A stretch of DNA of 64,000 nt from Gordonia malaquae NBRC 108250 (lineage in GTDB: Bacteria > Actinomycetota > Actinomycetes > Mycobacteriales > Mycobacteriaceae), in assembly GCF_000344135.1 (NCBI RefSeq), contig NZ_BAOP01000018.1, positions 1-64,000 of the forward strand, given 5' to 3'. The position numbers and the translations under genes were made by a program. Shown here one piece after another: positions 42,916 through 52,800 of the stretch. Each line of letters begins with the position of its first letter. Positions within the stretch are counted from its first letter, which is position 1. The notes beneath the pieces are model-generated. The model did no database searches, was not told the origin of the DNA, and saw nothing but the letters and a program-made list of their open reading frames with translations.

Positions 42916-44457
42916 CTACTGTGCGCGGTAGACGGGCGTCGATTCGGTCCGACCGCGGAGGGTCATCTCACGAAGCAGCGACCAATGCGCGGCCTCGTCG
43001 GGTGATGCGGCGCCGATCGCACGAGCCGACGCGACGGGGTGGCGGGGATCGTCTTTGGCGACCTCGGAGAGTCGAGCGCTCTCGTTGACTGGATCACCGA
43101 TCACCGTGTACTCGAACCGCTGGACGGCGCCGACGTTGCCCGCGACGACAGTCCCGTGGCTGACGCCGATGCCCGCCGTCAGTTCCGGTACGTCCGCGGC
43201 GAGTCCGTCGGCGATCTCCCGGGCTGCGGTGAGCGCTGCAGTCGCCGGCTCATCGAGCGCGACCGGGGCGCCGAAGATCGCGAGAACCGCGTCGCCCTCG
43301 AACTTGTTGACCAGTCCACGGTTGCGTTCAGTGGCGTCGACGATGACGGCGAAGAACCTGTTGAGCAGGGCGACGACCTCGGTCGGTGAGCGCTTCTCGG
43401 CGATCGTCGTCGACCCGATGACGTCGACGAAGACCACGGCGACCACTTGCTCGGTTCCGCCTAGCTCTGGGTCGCTGCGCAGAGCGGCGGCGGCGACGTC
43501 CCGCCCGACGTGCCGTCCGAACAAGTCTCGCAGTCGCTCCTGCTCCCGAAGCCCCGAGACCATCGTGTTGAATCCGTACTGCAGTTCTCCCAGCTCTGAG
43601 CCGTCGTAGACGACGAGGTCGACGTCGTGATCGACGGCTCCGCCGCGGACCTCCGCCATCCCTGCACGTACGCTCTGCAGGGGCCCGGTGATGCTCCACA
43701 CGAACAGCGACGTAGTGAGCAGACCGACCGCTCCCGCGATCACCGCGAGCACGGAGACTGAGATGAGGACGCTGGTACTGCTCGTCTCACCGCGTATCGC
43801 GCCGAACAGCACGACGAATGTGATGCCGAGCAGCGGCACGCCCGTACCGATGAACCAACTGGTGAAGGCGCGAGACCGCACCGTGCCGCCGCGCATGCCG
43901 AGGCCTGCCTGCATCATCCTCGCCCACACCGGCCGCAGCAGTATCTCGGTGAACAGACTCGCGATCGACACGACGACGAGTCCGCACATCAGGATGATCA
44001 GGACCGTCTTCGGGATCAGCTCGGGATCGGCGAGCCCGTACAGCAGGCCGAGCACACCCGCGCCCCCGATCCACAGCACACCTTGCAGAAGGACGAGGCG
44101 TCGTTGTGCACGACGCGCCCGCCTGGCGTCGTCGCGAGACGGGACCTCCCCGTCGATCGACCACCGGACGGCTTTGACCGTCGACGCCGTTCCGACGACC
44201 ACACCGAGCAGGAGTGCCACTCCGATGTAGACCGGCACTGCGAGAAAGTTGATCAGGACCAGGTCACGCCGCAGGAACGACGGTTCCGGGATGCCGAACA
44301 GCACCAGGCAGATCGCGATCACGATGCCGATCACGTTCGCCGTGACGATCGCGATGGTGAGGAACGTCTGGATCCGCACCCGCTGGCTGCGGCTCGATTG
44401 ATCAGCCGACCCCAGCAGCACGGAACCGTAGTCCCTGCTGATCCCCGGCATCCTCAT
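42916..44457 (-). CDS. membrane-bound class III adenylate cyclase
   Basis: A 513-residue protein: about six helices to residue ~255, a HAMP-like linker (TGPLQSVRAGMAEVRGG), then the cyclase domain. All catalytic positions are visible: metal Asp in FVDVIGST and FEGDAVLAIFG, adenine-selecting lysine in NKFEGD, and transition-state residues in GDPVNESARLSEV. The plan matches the Rv1318c-Rv1320c group. It makes cAMP in response to an unknown signal. It lies downstream of the repeat-rich gap, convergent with the VOC gene. Confidence 0.93.
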   Translation of the reverse strand: MRMPGISRDYGSVLLGSADQSSRSQRVRIQTFLTIAIVTANVIGIVIAICLVLFGIPEPSFLRRDLVLINFLAVPVYIGVALLLGVVVGTASTVKAVRWSIDGEVPSRDDARRARRAQRRLVLLQGVLWIGGAGVLGLLYGLADPELIPKTVLIILMCGLVVVSIASLFTEILLRPVWARMMQAGLGMRGGTVRSRAFTSWFIGTGVPLLGITFVVLFGAIRGETSSTSVLISVSVLAVIAGAVGLLTTSLFVWSITGPLQSVRAGMAEVRGGAVDHDVDLVVYDGSELGELQYGFNTMVSGLREQERLRDLFGRHVGRDVAAAALRSDPELGGTEQVVAVVFVDVIGSTTIAEKRSPTEVVALLNRFFAVIVDATERNRGLVNKFEGDAVLAIFGAPVALDEPATAALTAAREIADGLAADVPELTAGIGVSHGTVVAGNVGAVQRFEYTVIGDPVNESARLSEVAKDDPRHPVASARAIGAASPDEAAHWSLLREMTLRGRTESTPVYRAQ

Positions 44458-44476
44458 GAGAGGACTCTAGCCAGTC

Positions 44477-45787
<1,311 letters not shown>

Positions 45788-45875
45788 CTACCCTATCGGG
45801 TCGCGGGCCGCGAGCGCCTATTGGTCGCCGAGTGTCTTCGGCAGCGACTCGACAGGCGTGGCGTGAGCCGCTGGT

Positions 45876-45881
45876 TAGGCT
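45876..45881 (+). promoter_or_regulatory. possible leaderless promoter (-10 TAGGCT)
   Basis: TAGGCT ends 6 bases before the GTG at 45888, and no ribosome binding site is visible. This is the pattern of leaderless transcripts common in mycobacterial relatives. Confidence 0.4.
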
Positions 45882-45887
45882 GGTCGA

Positions 45888-46529
45888 GTGGCAGCAACAC
45901 ATCTCACGCCGTCGAGGCCGGAAGACGGTGGCCTCACAGCGGCTCAACTCGTGGCCGACGCCGTGACCGACCCCGACCTGACCCGCCTCATCGTGTCGCC
46001 CCCGGCCGCAGCCGAGTCGGGCGTCGACCCGGACGTCTTTCTGTCCCAGGTGGTGGCGGCGCTGATGAAGAACGACCGCCTCGACATCGAAATCGCCTAC
46101 ATCGCACCGCATTCGACACGGGCGACCAAGGTGTACGGGCTGAAGCACGGCGCCAGGGCGATCGCTCTCGCCGAGTCGGGCGTGGCCCGGACACTCCCCT
46201 TGATCCGCGATGACGCCGCCACCGTGCTCGTCGGACGGGCTCGCCATCTGGGTGCGGAGGGCGCGCGGCTGCACGGCGAGACGTACGTGGACTCGCATCG
46301 GCTGTTCGACGGGGAGACGACGGCCGTCGAGATCGAGCCCACCGTTGACGAGCCGGGAGTCCGAGGGCGTGTCGCGCGCAGGCTGCCGGGCGGCTGGCAC
46401 GCCGGGCGCGCCGTCCAGACGGGCGGGACCAACGTGGTCGTCGAACGCGAAGGTGTGCTCACTGAGCGGGTGGTGAAGCGGTCGACCTTCTACCGCCACC
46501 ACATCGACTGGAAGCTGGTCGCGACGTGA
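45888..46529 (+). CDS. conserved protein (Rv0358-like)
   Basis: A 213-residue soluble protein of the Rv0358 family, with blocks RLIVSPPAAAESGVDPDVFLSQV, AYIAPHSTRATKVYGL, and the C-terminal end TERVVKRSTFYRHHIDWKLV. No catalytic motif is evident. GTG start; it overlaps the M50 protease gene by 4 bases, so the two are probably linked in function. Confidence 0.82.
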   Translation: MAATHLTPSRPEDGGLTAAQLVADAVTDPDLTRLIVSPPAAAESGVDPDVFLSQVVAALMKNDRLDIEIAYIAPHSTRATKVYGLKHGARAIALAESGVARTLPLIRDDAATVLVGRARHLGAEGARLHGETYVDSHRLFDGETTAVEIEPTVDEPGVRGRVARRLPGGWHAGRAVQTGGTNVVVEREGVLTERVVKRSTFYRHHIDWKLVAT

Positions 46530-47311
46530 CGACACCCACCGCGGCCGCATTGAAGTCGGTCCGCCCCGGACCCGTGTTCCTCGGCTTGTGCGCCGCGTTC
46601 GGCGTCGGCGTCTACCTGCTGATCGACTCGGGCAAGGACGACACCGCCACCGCGACGGTCGGCACGGTGCTTGTGGTGTTGAGCGGTTGGGTGATCTCGC
46701 TGTCGCTGCACGAGTTCGCGCACGCGTTCACCGCATTCAGGTTCGGCGACCGCTCGGCCGAGCTCCGCGGGTATCTGACGTTGAATCCGCTCAAGTACAC
46801 CCACCCGGCGATGTCGATCGGCTTCCCCCTGCTGATCATCGCGCTCGGAGGCATCGGCTTCCCCGGCGGAGCCGTCTACGTGAACGAGGCCGGCTTCACC
46901 CCGGAACAGCGGACCAAGGTCTCGCTCGCGGGCCCGGCGGCGAACCTGATACTCGGTCTGGTGCTGTGTGCGGCGCTGATCGGTCTCGCCCCCGGCGACG
47001 ACCTCGCAGGCCTGAATCTGTACTCTGCGCTGGCATTGTTGACATTCCTGCAGTTCACGGCCGTTCTGCTGAACATGCTGCCGGTCCCCGGACTCGACGG
47101 TTTCGGCGCGATCGAGCCGTACCTCTCTTACGAGACTCGTCGCTCGGTCGCCAAGGTCGCGCCGTTCGGTTTCCTCATCGTGTTCGTCCTGCTCTACATT
47201 CCCGTGCTGAACAGGACGTTCTTCAACATCGTATACACGGTGATGGACACCTTCGGCATCGACTCGGCGTTCATCAGCTACGGCTGGGCGCTGTTCGAGT
47301 TCTGGCGGTAA
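46526..47311 (+). CDS. M50 (site-2-type) membrane protease
   Basis: A 261-residue integral membrane protein of about six helices. Seen: zinc HExxH in SLHEFAHAFTAF near residue 63 and the third ligand in LNMLPVPGLDG near 190, both within helices. This is the Rv0359 plan, a minimal S2P without PDZ domain. It would cleave membrane-bound substrates. Its last 34 bases overlap the convergent acyl-CoA synthetase gene. Confidence 0.92.
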   Translation: MTTPTAAALKSVRPGPVFLGLCAAFGVGVYLLIDSGKDDTATATVGTVLVVLSGWVISLSLHEFAHAFTAFRFGDRSAELRGYLTLNPLKYTHPAMSIGFPLLIIALGGIGFPGGAVYVNEAGFTPEQRTKVSLAGPAANLILGLVLCAALIGLAPGDDLAGLNLYSALALLTFLQFTAVLLNMLPVPGLDGFGAIEPYLSYETRRSVAKVAPFGFLIVFVLLYIPVLNRTFFNIVYTVMDTFGIDSAFISYGWALFEFWR

Positions 47312-48921
47312 CGCTCCACCAGCGTCCGCCTCAGCAGTTTCCCGGCGGCGGCGCGGGGCAGTTCGTCGACGAAGTGCACCTCACGCGGTGTCTTGTACCT
47401 CGCCAAGTTCTGCTTCACGTGGGCTCGGATCTCGTCCGCGGTCACCGTGGACCCGGCCCCGCGGACGACAACTGCCACCAACCGCTGGCCGAAGTCGTCG
47501 TCGGGCGTTCCGACGACCGCGGCGTCGAGCACGTCGTTGTGCGCGAGGATGAGATCCTCGACTTCGCCGGGATACACGTTCTCTCCGCCGGACACGATCA
47601 TGTCGTCGTCCCGGCCGTCGACGAACAGCCTGCCGTCGGCATCCCAGTGGCCGCGGTCGCCGGTGGCGAGCAGTCCGTCGATGCGGTCTTTCGTGCCGCC
47701 ACCGGTGTAGCCGTCGAAGGCGAGCGCGCTTCCCGCGTGAATCGATCCGATCAGTCCGGGTTCGGTGATCTCTCGACCGTTCTCGTCGTAGATCCTGGTG
47801 CGGACGACGGATGGCGGGCGGCCTGCGGTGGTCGGGGCCGCCGCGAGGTCCTCGGGTGTCGCGACCGAGACGACGCTGACCTCGCTCGACCCGTAGAGGT
47901 TGTAGAGCACCGGGCCGAACCGTTCGAGCGCCGCTACCGCGACGGGGCCTGGAAGCAGGGAGCCCGCCGTGAAGATCACTTCGACCCTCGACGCGTCGAA
48001 CCTGGTGTGATCGGGGACGGCGAGGAGTCGTTGGAGGATCGTCGGAACGAGGACGATCGACGTCGCGCGGTGCCGCTCGATCAGTTCCCACAGTTCGTCG
48101 GACGAGCGGCCCGCCGCGGGCACGATGGTGCTGCCGAGAGACATCGAATACAGGACCTGGCTCAGCCCGGTGCCGTGGAACAGCGGCGCCGCGCACACCA
48201 CGACTCCGCAGCGTGGGAGCGGGATCCGCTCGATGAGACCGGCCGCGTCGAGGGGATTGCGCACGCTGCGTTCGGCGCCCTTCGGAAGCCCCGTGGTGCC
48301 GCCGGTGAGCAGCACCATCGAGCCCGGACGCTTCGGCCGCGGCGCGGGCGCCGACGTGACGCCCTCTGCGATGAGGTCGGCGACGCTCTCCTCCCCTGCG
48401 GTGTCGCCGTTCACGACGAATCGGTTCGGCACCGCGCACATCTCGGCGATCGGCGAGAACTCCGCGTCGTACGCGAGCACCGTGACGTTCTCGCGCGCCA
48501 CGATTTCTGCCACCTGGGGACCCGCCATGGCCGTGTTCAGCAGGACCACCCTCGCGCCGGTCTTCGACGCCGCGATCATCGCCTCCATCGAGCCGATGCC
48601 GTCCCGGCACAGGACTCCGACGGTGCGTCCCTGCGTGCTTCCGCGTTTCACGAGGGAGGCGGCGAGGGCGGACGACGCCGCGTCGAGCTCGGCGTAGGAG
48701 ATCGATCGGTCACCGTCGATCACCGCGACGCGGTCCGGGTACCGGCGGGCACTCGAAGCGACCGGGGTGGCGAGTGGACCGATCGTCCGCATGTCGATGA
48801 CCGATGCCAGTGCGTGGTCGGGTCGAGTGACGTCGGCGACTCCGGACCGGGCCACGACAAGCGCCGATCGTGCGGTTCGCAGTGCGGCGTCCACGATGTC
48901 GGCGCAGTGGGTCGTGATCAC
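47278..48921 (-). CDS. acyl-CoA synthetase (AMP-binding)
   Basis: A 547-residue adenylate-forming enzyme activating a carboxylic acid to its CoA thioester. Seen: MVLLTGGTTGLPKGAERSV near 205, YNLYGSSEVS, ATGDRGHWDADGRLFVDGRDDDMIV, and the C-terminal catalytic lysine in LPRAAAGKLLRR. The GTG start overlaps the CDF stop (GTGA). It is not at this place in M. tuberculosis, so it is an insertion in the otherwise syntenic block. Substrate unknown, probably fatty acid. Confidence 0.92.
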   Translation of the reverse strand: MITTHCADIVDAALRTARSALVVARSGVADVTRPDHALASVIDMRTIGPLATPVASSARRYPDRVAVIDGDRSISYAELDAASSALAASLVKRGSTQGRTVGVLCRDGIGSMEAMIAASKTGARVVLLNTAMAGPQVAEIVARENVTVLAYDAEFSPIAEMCAVPNRFVVNGDTAGEESVADLIAEGVTSAPAPRPKRPGSMVLLTGGTTGLPKGAERSVRNPLDAAGLIERIPLPRCGVVVCAAPLFHGTGLSQVLYSMSLGSTIVPAAGRSSDELWELIERHRATSIVLVPTILQRLLAVPDHTRFDASRVEVIFTAGSLLPGPVAVAALERFGPVLYNLYGSSEVSVVSVATPEDLAAAPTTAGRPPSVVRTRIYDENGREITEPGLIGSIHAGSALAFDGYTGGGTKDRIDGLLATGDRGHWDADGRLFVDGRDDDMIVSGGENVYPGEVEDLILAHNDVLDAAVVGTPDDDFGQRLVAVVVRGAGSTVTADEIRAHVKQNLARYKTPREVHFVDELPRAAAGKLLRRTLVERYRQNSNSAQP

Positions 48922-49853
48922 CAGGTCAGCTCACCAGAACATGCGCCCGTAGTGCCACTCGACTCGATCTGAACCGTCGCGTGTTCCAGCCCGTGACCGT
49001 CGAGCACACGGCGAGCGTCCGCCAGCACCTGCTCGTGATCGCCCGAGCTGGTCAGATGCACGGTTGCGACGTCCATGCCGGTGGTCACCGACCAGACGTG
49101 CAGATCGTGAACATCGTCGACACCCGGCAGATCTGTCAGTTCGGTCCGCAGCGCCGCGAGGTCGAGATGAGCCGGCGCCTGCTGGTTGAGGATCTTGAGC
49201 GCGTCACGAGCGAGCTTGACCGCGCGAGGCACCACCCACAGGGCAATGAGGACCGCGACGAGCAGATCCGCGTATCCCCACCCGGTCGTCATCGCGATGA
49301 CGCCTGCGACGAGGACTCCGACGCTGCCGACGGCGTCCGCGAGCACTTCGAGATACGCGCCACGGACCGCGATGGACCCCTCCGCGTCGGCACGCAGCAG
49401 GAACATCACGACGATGTTGGCGAGCAGCCCGAGACTGGCGACGATGATCATCGCGCCGCCGGGAACTTCGGGGTCGGTGCCGATGCGGCGGATCGCCTCG
49501 ACGAGGACGAACACGCCCACACCGATCAGGAGCACCGCGTTCACCACTGCGGTGAAGACCTCCGCGCGATACCAACCGAAGCTCCGACCGTCGGTCACCC
49601 GACCGTGTCGCGCCAACAACAACGCGGACAGACCCATGCAGAGCGCGACCACGTCGGTGAGCATGTGCCCGGCGTCGGCCACCAGCGCCAACGAACCGAA
49701 CACGAGTCCGGCGACCAATTCGACGACGAAGAATCCGCCGATGATGACCACGGAGACGACCATCGGCCACAACCTGCGGTTGACCGCACCCGAGGCCAGG
49801 TCGGCGGCCGTCGGCCCGTGCGAGTGCCCCTCATGTCCATGCTCACTACCCAT
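48918..49853 (-). CDS. CDF-family metal cation exporter
   Basis: A 311-residue cation diffusion facilitator exporting Zn2+, Co2+ or Cd2+ by proton exchange. Seen: His-rich N-terminus (SEHGHEGHSHG), LVADAGHMLTDVVALCMGL in helix 2, an equivalent pair in helix 5, and a C-terminal cytoplasmic metallochaperone-like domain. Six helices. The region just upstream carries an ArsR/SmtB-type dyad, so metal-dependent derepression is likely. Confidence 0.92.
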   Translation of the reverse strand: MGSEHGHEGHSHGPTAADLASGAVNRRLWPMVVSVVIIGGFFVVELVAGLVFGSLALVADAGHMLTDVVALCMGLSALLLARHGRVTDGRSFGWYRAEVFTAVVNAVLLIGVGVFVLVEAIRRIGTDPEVPGGAMIIVASLGLLANIVVMFLLRADAEGSIAVRGAYLEVLADAVGSVGVLVAGVIAMTTGWGYADLLVAVLIALWVVPRAVKLARDALKILNQQAPAHLDLAALRTELTDLPGVDDVHDLHVWSVTTGMDVATVHLTSSGDHEQVLADARRVLDGHGLEHATVQIESSGTTGACSGELTW

Positions 49854-49857
49854 GACC

Positions 49858-49878
49858 TCAATATATGCGCATTATTGA
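49858..49878. promoter_or_regulatory. ArsR/SmtB-type operator candidate by the CDF gene
   Basis: TCAATA and TATTGA separated by 9 bp around the perfect 8-mer palindrome ATGCGCAT, starting 5 bp before the CDF start. AT-rich dyads with TGAA/TTCA arms are typical of metal sensors such as SmtB, CzrA and NmtR. No ArsR gene is adjacent. Confidence 0.65.
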
Positions 49879-49913
49879 ATATGTCAAGAGTCTTGGACGC
49901 TCCCTTCGTCGAC

Positions 49914-49981
49914 CATCCGCTCCCTTCACCGACATCCGCTCACCTCCCGAAGTGAGCGGATGTCGACGAGAGGAGCGGATG
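49914..49981. repeat. nested inverted repeat made of four CATCCGCTC units
   Basis: Inner arms CGACATCCGCTCA (49930-49942) and TGAGCGGATGTCG (49953-49965) are perfect over 13 bp; outer arms CATCCGCTCC (49914-49923) and GGAGCGGATG (49972-49981) over 10 bp. It lies between the divergently placed CDF start and the FUSC stop, so it may end FUSC transcription or be a REP-like element. Confidence 0.7.
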
Positions 49982-49998
49982 TCAGCCGGGCAGCCCGT

Positions 49999-51111
49999 TC
50001 ACCGGTTGAGATGGAGTTGGGCGATGGCCGACGACCGCTTCAACCCCGCGACCATCAGCATGTCGACGAGCAGGGATCGCAGCTCCACGAGAACCGCAGT
50101 CTCGGAGATGTCCTCCACGTTGTCGGCGATCGAGGTTCGTGCTTTGCGTACGATCGACCTGATCTCACGAGCCGCGTCGGCCTGGTCGGGCGACTCCCCG
50201 GGCTCGGCCATCATCATGGCTCGCAGCATCTCGAACCCCGACGACATCGAGTCGATGATCTCGACGATCGCCGGCTCGATGGTCACGCCGCGCTGGGTGA
50301 CGCCGAGGCACCGTCTGGTGATCACCCTGAAGTTTCGGACGGCGTTGTCGATCGGATCCGCAGTGGCGGCGATCCGCTTGAGACGGTCGCGCGACGACCA
50401 GTAGAGGGGAGACAGCCGTCCTACCTCACGTCCCGCGGCAACGTCGTTCCGCAGCGCCTCGATCGACGCTTGTGTGCCGCGCGCGGACGCGAGAACGCGA
50501 TAGATGGCGTCTTCGTCGTTCGTACGGAGCCCCACGGCCAGGTCGGCCGACAGGTTCTTGAGCGTGTGGAGGATCGCAGCGGCGTCACGGCGTGCTCGTC
50601 GAGCAGGGTTCACGGGCGCCACTGCCACCACCAGAATGCCGAGGCCGCCGCCGATCAGAGCGTCCACCGCGCGGTCCAGGCTTCCCGGTCCCGGTGGGAT
50701 CAGCGTCGCGATGAGCACAGCGGACGATGCCGCCTGGATGGGAATCATCAGACCGCCGTCGAGGAACACCGCGATCGACATCGCGACGGCGACGACCACA
50801 CAGATCTGCCAGGCACCGGAGCCGATCGTGGAGATCAAGAGGTCTCCGACGAAGATGCCGATGAGCACTCCGCCGATCAGCTCAACAGAGCGGCGCCATC
50901 GTTTCGCCAGGGAGAGACCCAGGGAGACCACCGCGGCGATCGGCGCGAAGAACGGTCTCGAGTGTTGGAGCAGATCCGCGGCCACCCACCACGCAAGACC
51001 CGCCGCGGCCGCGCACTGCGCGATGGGGACCAGCGACAGCCAGAGCCGGCGGAGTCGCACGAACAACCACCGCGGGATTCGCCTGGCGATGCGGGCACGC
51101 ATCGTCCGCAA
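49999..51111 (-). CDS. FUSC-family membrane protein (aromatic acid exporter-like)
   Basis: A 370-residue protein with about six helices in the N-terminal half and a long cytoplasmic C-terminal domain. The segment RPFFAPIAAVVSLGLSLAKRWRRSVELIGGVLIGI is typical of FUSC/ArAE proteins, which export aromatic acids. The start at 51111 is provisional; the open frame runs further upstream but without a good start. It sits next to DUF3151 in an otherwise syntenic block, an insertion like the CDF and ligase genes. Confidence 0.85.
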   Translation of the reverse strand: MRTMRARIARRIPRWLFVRLRRLWLSLVPIAQCAAAAGLAWWVAADLLQHSRPFFAPIAAVVSLGLSLAKRWRRSVELIGGVLIGIFVGDLLISTIGSGAWQICVVVAVAMSIAVFLDGGLMIPIQAASSAVLIATLIPPGPGSLDRAVDALIGGGLGILVVAVAPVNPARRARRDAAAILHTLKNLSADLAVGLRTNDEDAIYRVLASARGTQASIEALRNDVAAGREVGRLSPLYWSSRDRLKRIAATADPIDNAVRNFRVITRRCLGVTQRGVTIEPAIVEIIDSMSSGFEMLRAMMMAEPGESPDQADAAREIRSIVRKARTSIADNVEDISETAVLVELRSLLVDMLMVAGLKRSSAIAQLHLNR

Positions 51112-51177
51112 CGCCTCGTCACCGGCGTGATGAGCGTCGCGGAGCGAACGCGCAGTGCTGCTCAGCAGGACCTCCGG

Positions 51178-51621
51178 TCAGTCGAGGCCGAGTTCGGAGA
51201 TCGCGCGGGGATCACTGTCGTTGAGCAGGTCGAGGCAGCGGAGGTGCTCGTCCTCCTCACCGATCGCCCCTGCGGCCCGCGCGAGGGCGCCGACGCAGCG
51301 CAGGAACCCCTGGTTCTGCTCGTGGCTCCACGGCACCGGACCGAAACCCTTCCAGCCGTGTCGACGCAGCTGGTCGAGTCCACGGTGGTAGCCGGTGCGC
51401 GCGTAGGCGTAGGCGGCGACGATTCGTGCCGTGTCCGGCTCGGCGCCGTCAGTCGCACCGTCCAGTGCAGCTTCAGCCAAGTACGCCCACGCGATGGACG
51501 CCGTCGGGTGCTCCGCCGCGACAGCGGCCGGGTCGGCCCCGTTGAGCAGGTCCGATTCGGCCTCATCGTCTCCGGTGAGGAGCGTGGGCTGGGGTCCGAG
51601 GAGGTCTCCGAATGACGTCAC
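51178..51621 (-). CDS. DUF3151 protein (Rv0360c-like)
   Basis: A 147-residue soluble protein of the DUF3151 family, found in actinobacteria beside fba. Seen: DPAAVAAEHPTASIAWAYLAE and the Trp-rich YHRGLDQLRRHGWKGFGPVPWSHEQNQGF. No catalytic residues recognised. Divergent from the Rv0361-like gene. Confidence 0.9.
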   Translation of the reverse strand: MTSFGDLLGPQPTLLTGDDEAESDLLNGADPAAVAAEHPTASIAWAYLAEAALDGATDGAEPDTARIVAAYAYARTGYHRGLDQLRRHGWKGFGPVPWSHEQNQGFLRCVGALARAAGAIGEEDEHLRCLDLLNDSDPRAISELGLD

Positions 51622-51740
51622 ACCACCATTGAATCATTCGACTGGACTCTCCGAAGAGACCGTTGCCAGACTAATTCGATAGTCTCAGGCGACGCGCGTA
51701 TGCGCGTTGCATCATTTTTCACCACACGGGATTGAGCCGC

Positions 51741-52733
51741 ATGCCTGACTCAGACAACGACAAGTCCACCCCCGACGCACCCACGCGCGTCGTGAAACTG
51801 GGCGACGACGCCCCGAAGGCTCCCCAGCCCCAGGGCAGCGACTCGGAGTCGCCGACGAGGGCGTTCGCCGTGCCCGCAGATGTGGCTGCGGCAGCCGCAG
51901 CCGCGACATCCGGCGACGAACTTGTGGAGGAGAACGTCGTCGGCGATCCAGTCGAGGCACCCGAGCCCGCAGCCGAGGCAGACGAGCCCGCGGCCGACGA
52001 TGCGGCGAGCTCGGACGTCGTCGAGGAGTCAGTCGATGTGGCCTCTGACGCCAACGATTCGACGGAGGGTTCCGTCGAATCGACCGCTGACGTCACTCCG
52101 ACCGTCCAGATCACCAAGTCCGCTGCCGCCGCCGCGCCGGTTGCAGCCGCCACCGCGGACAAGACCGAGAAGTTCGCCGCTCAGCAGCCTGCACCTGCCG
52201 CACCTGTGGCTCCCGCTGCCCCGGCGCCCGAAGCTCCGGCACAGCCGGCGGCTCCGCAGGTGATCGCCCCCGCCGCTCCCGCCGCCCCGGCCGCTCCGGC
52301 CGCTCCGAAGAGCAAGCGCGGCAAGCTGATCGGCCTCGTGATCGCAGCTCTCGTCGTGATCGCGGCCATCGCAGTCGGCATCTGGTACATGACCATCGGC
52401 ACCTCACCCGAGACGAAGGCCGCGGACGCCGCGAAGTCGTACCAGCAGGCGATGAACGACGGTGACCTCGCGAAGCTCCGCGACATCACCTGCGGCGAGG
52501 AGAACACGACCTACACGTCGATGGACGAGGCCGAGTTCAACAAGGCCTACCAGGCTCAGAAGGCCAACGACCAGCTGATGAAGTTCGACGACGTGAACGC
52601 GGTCGCAATCGACGGCGACACCGCCCGTGTCGGTGTCGACATGTACCCGTCCGGCGACCCGTCGAACAAGGCTCCCGCGCAGATCACCCTCCACAAGGTC
52701 GGCGACGACTGGAAGGTCTGCAAGAAGCCGTAA
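51741..52733 (+). CDS. Rv0361-like membrane protein with long acidic Ala/Pro-rich N-terminus
   Basis: A 330-residue protein: about 195 cytoplasmic residues of acidic, Ala/Pro/Glu-rich low complexity (including a phospho-acceptor-like TRVVKLGDD), one helix (about 200-222, GKLIGLVIAALVVIAAIAVGIWY), and an extracytoplasmic domain of about 105 residues with cysteines in DITCGEE and WKVCKKP. The last domain is NTF2-like (DUF4878-type) and resembles the protein at 37423. A terminator follows. Confidence 0.82.
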   Translation: MPDSDNDKSTPDAPTRVVKLGDDAPKAPQPQGSDSESPTRAFAVPADVAAAAAAATSGDELVEENVVGDPVEAPEPAAEADEPAADDAASSDVVEESVDVASDANDSTEGSVESTADVTPTVQITKSAAAAAPVAAATADKTEKFAAQQPAPAAPVAPAAPAPEAPAQPAAPQVIAPAAPAAPAAPAAPKSKRGKLIGLVIAALVVIAAIAVGIWYMTIGTSPETKAADAAKSYQQAMNDGDLAKLRDITCGEENTTYTSMDEAEFNKAYQAQKANDQLMKFDDVNAVAIDGDTARVGVDMYPSGDPSNKAPAQITLHKVGDDWKVCKKP

Positions 52734-52750
52734 AGGCGGAACGAGACGAA

Positions 52751-52784
52751 GAAGGGGCGCCCGGAATCATCCGGGCGCCCCTTC
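52751..52784. terminator. terminator between the Rv0361-like gene and fba
   Basis: Perfect 14-bp stem GAAGGGGCGCCCGG / CCGGGCGCCCCTTC with an AATCAT loop, between convergent genes, probably bidirectional. Confidence 0.88.
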
Positions 52785-52800
52785 TTGTCAGTGCCGCGGG

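Noticed and set aside
45870-45888. GGTTAGGCT resembling half an IdeR box before the Rv0358-like gene
   Set aside because: The right half of the palindrome is missing (about 11 of 19 matches) and the bases are better explained as a -10 of a leaderless promoter.
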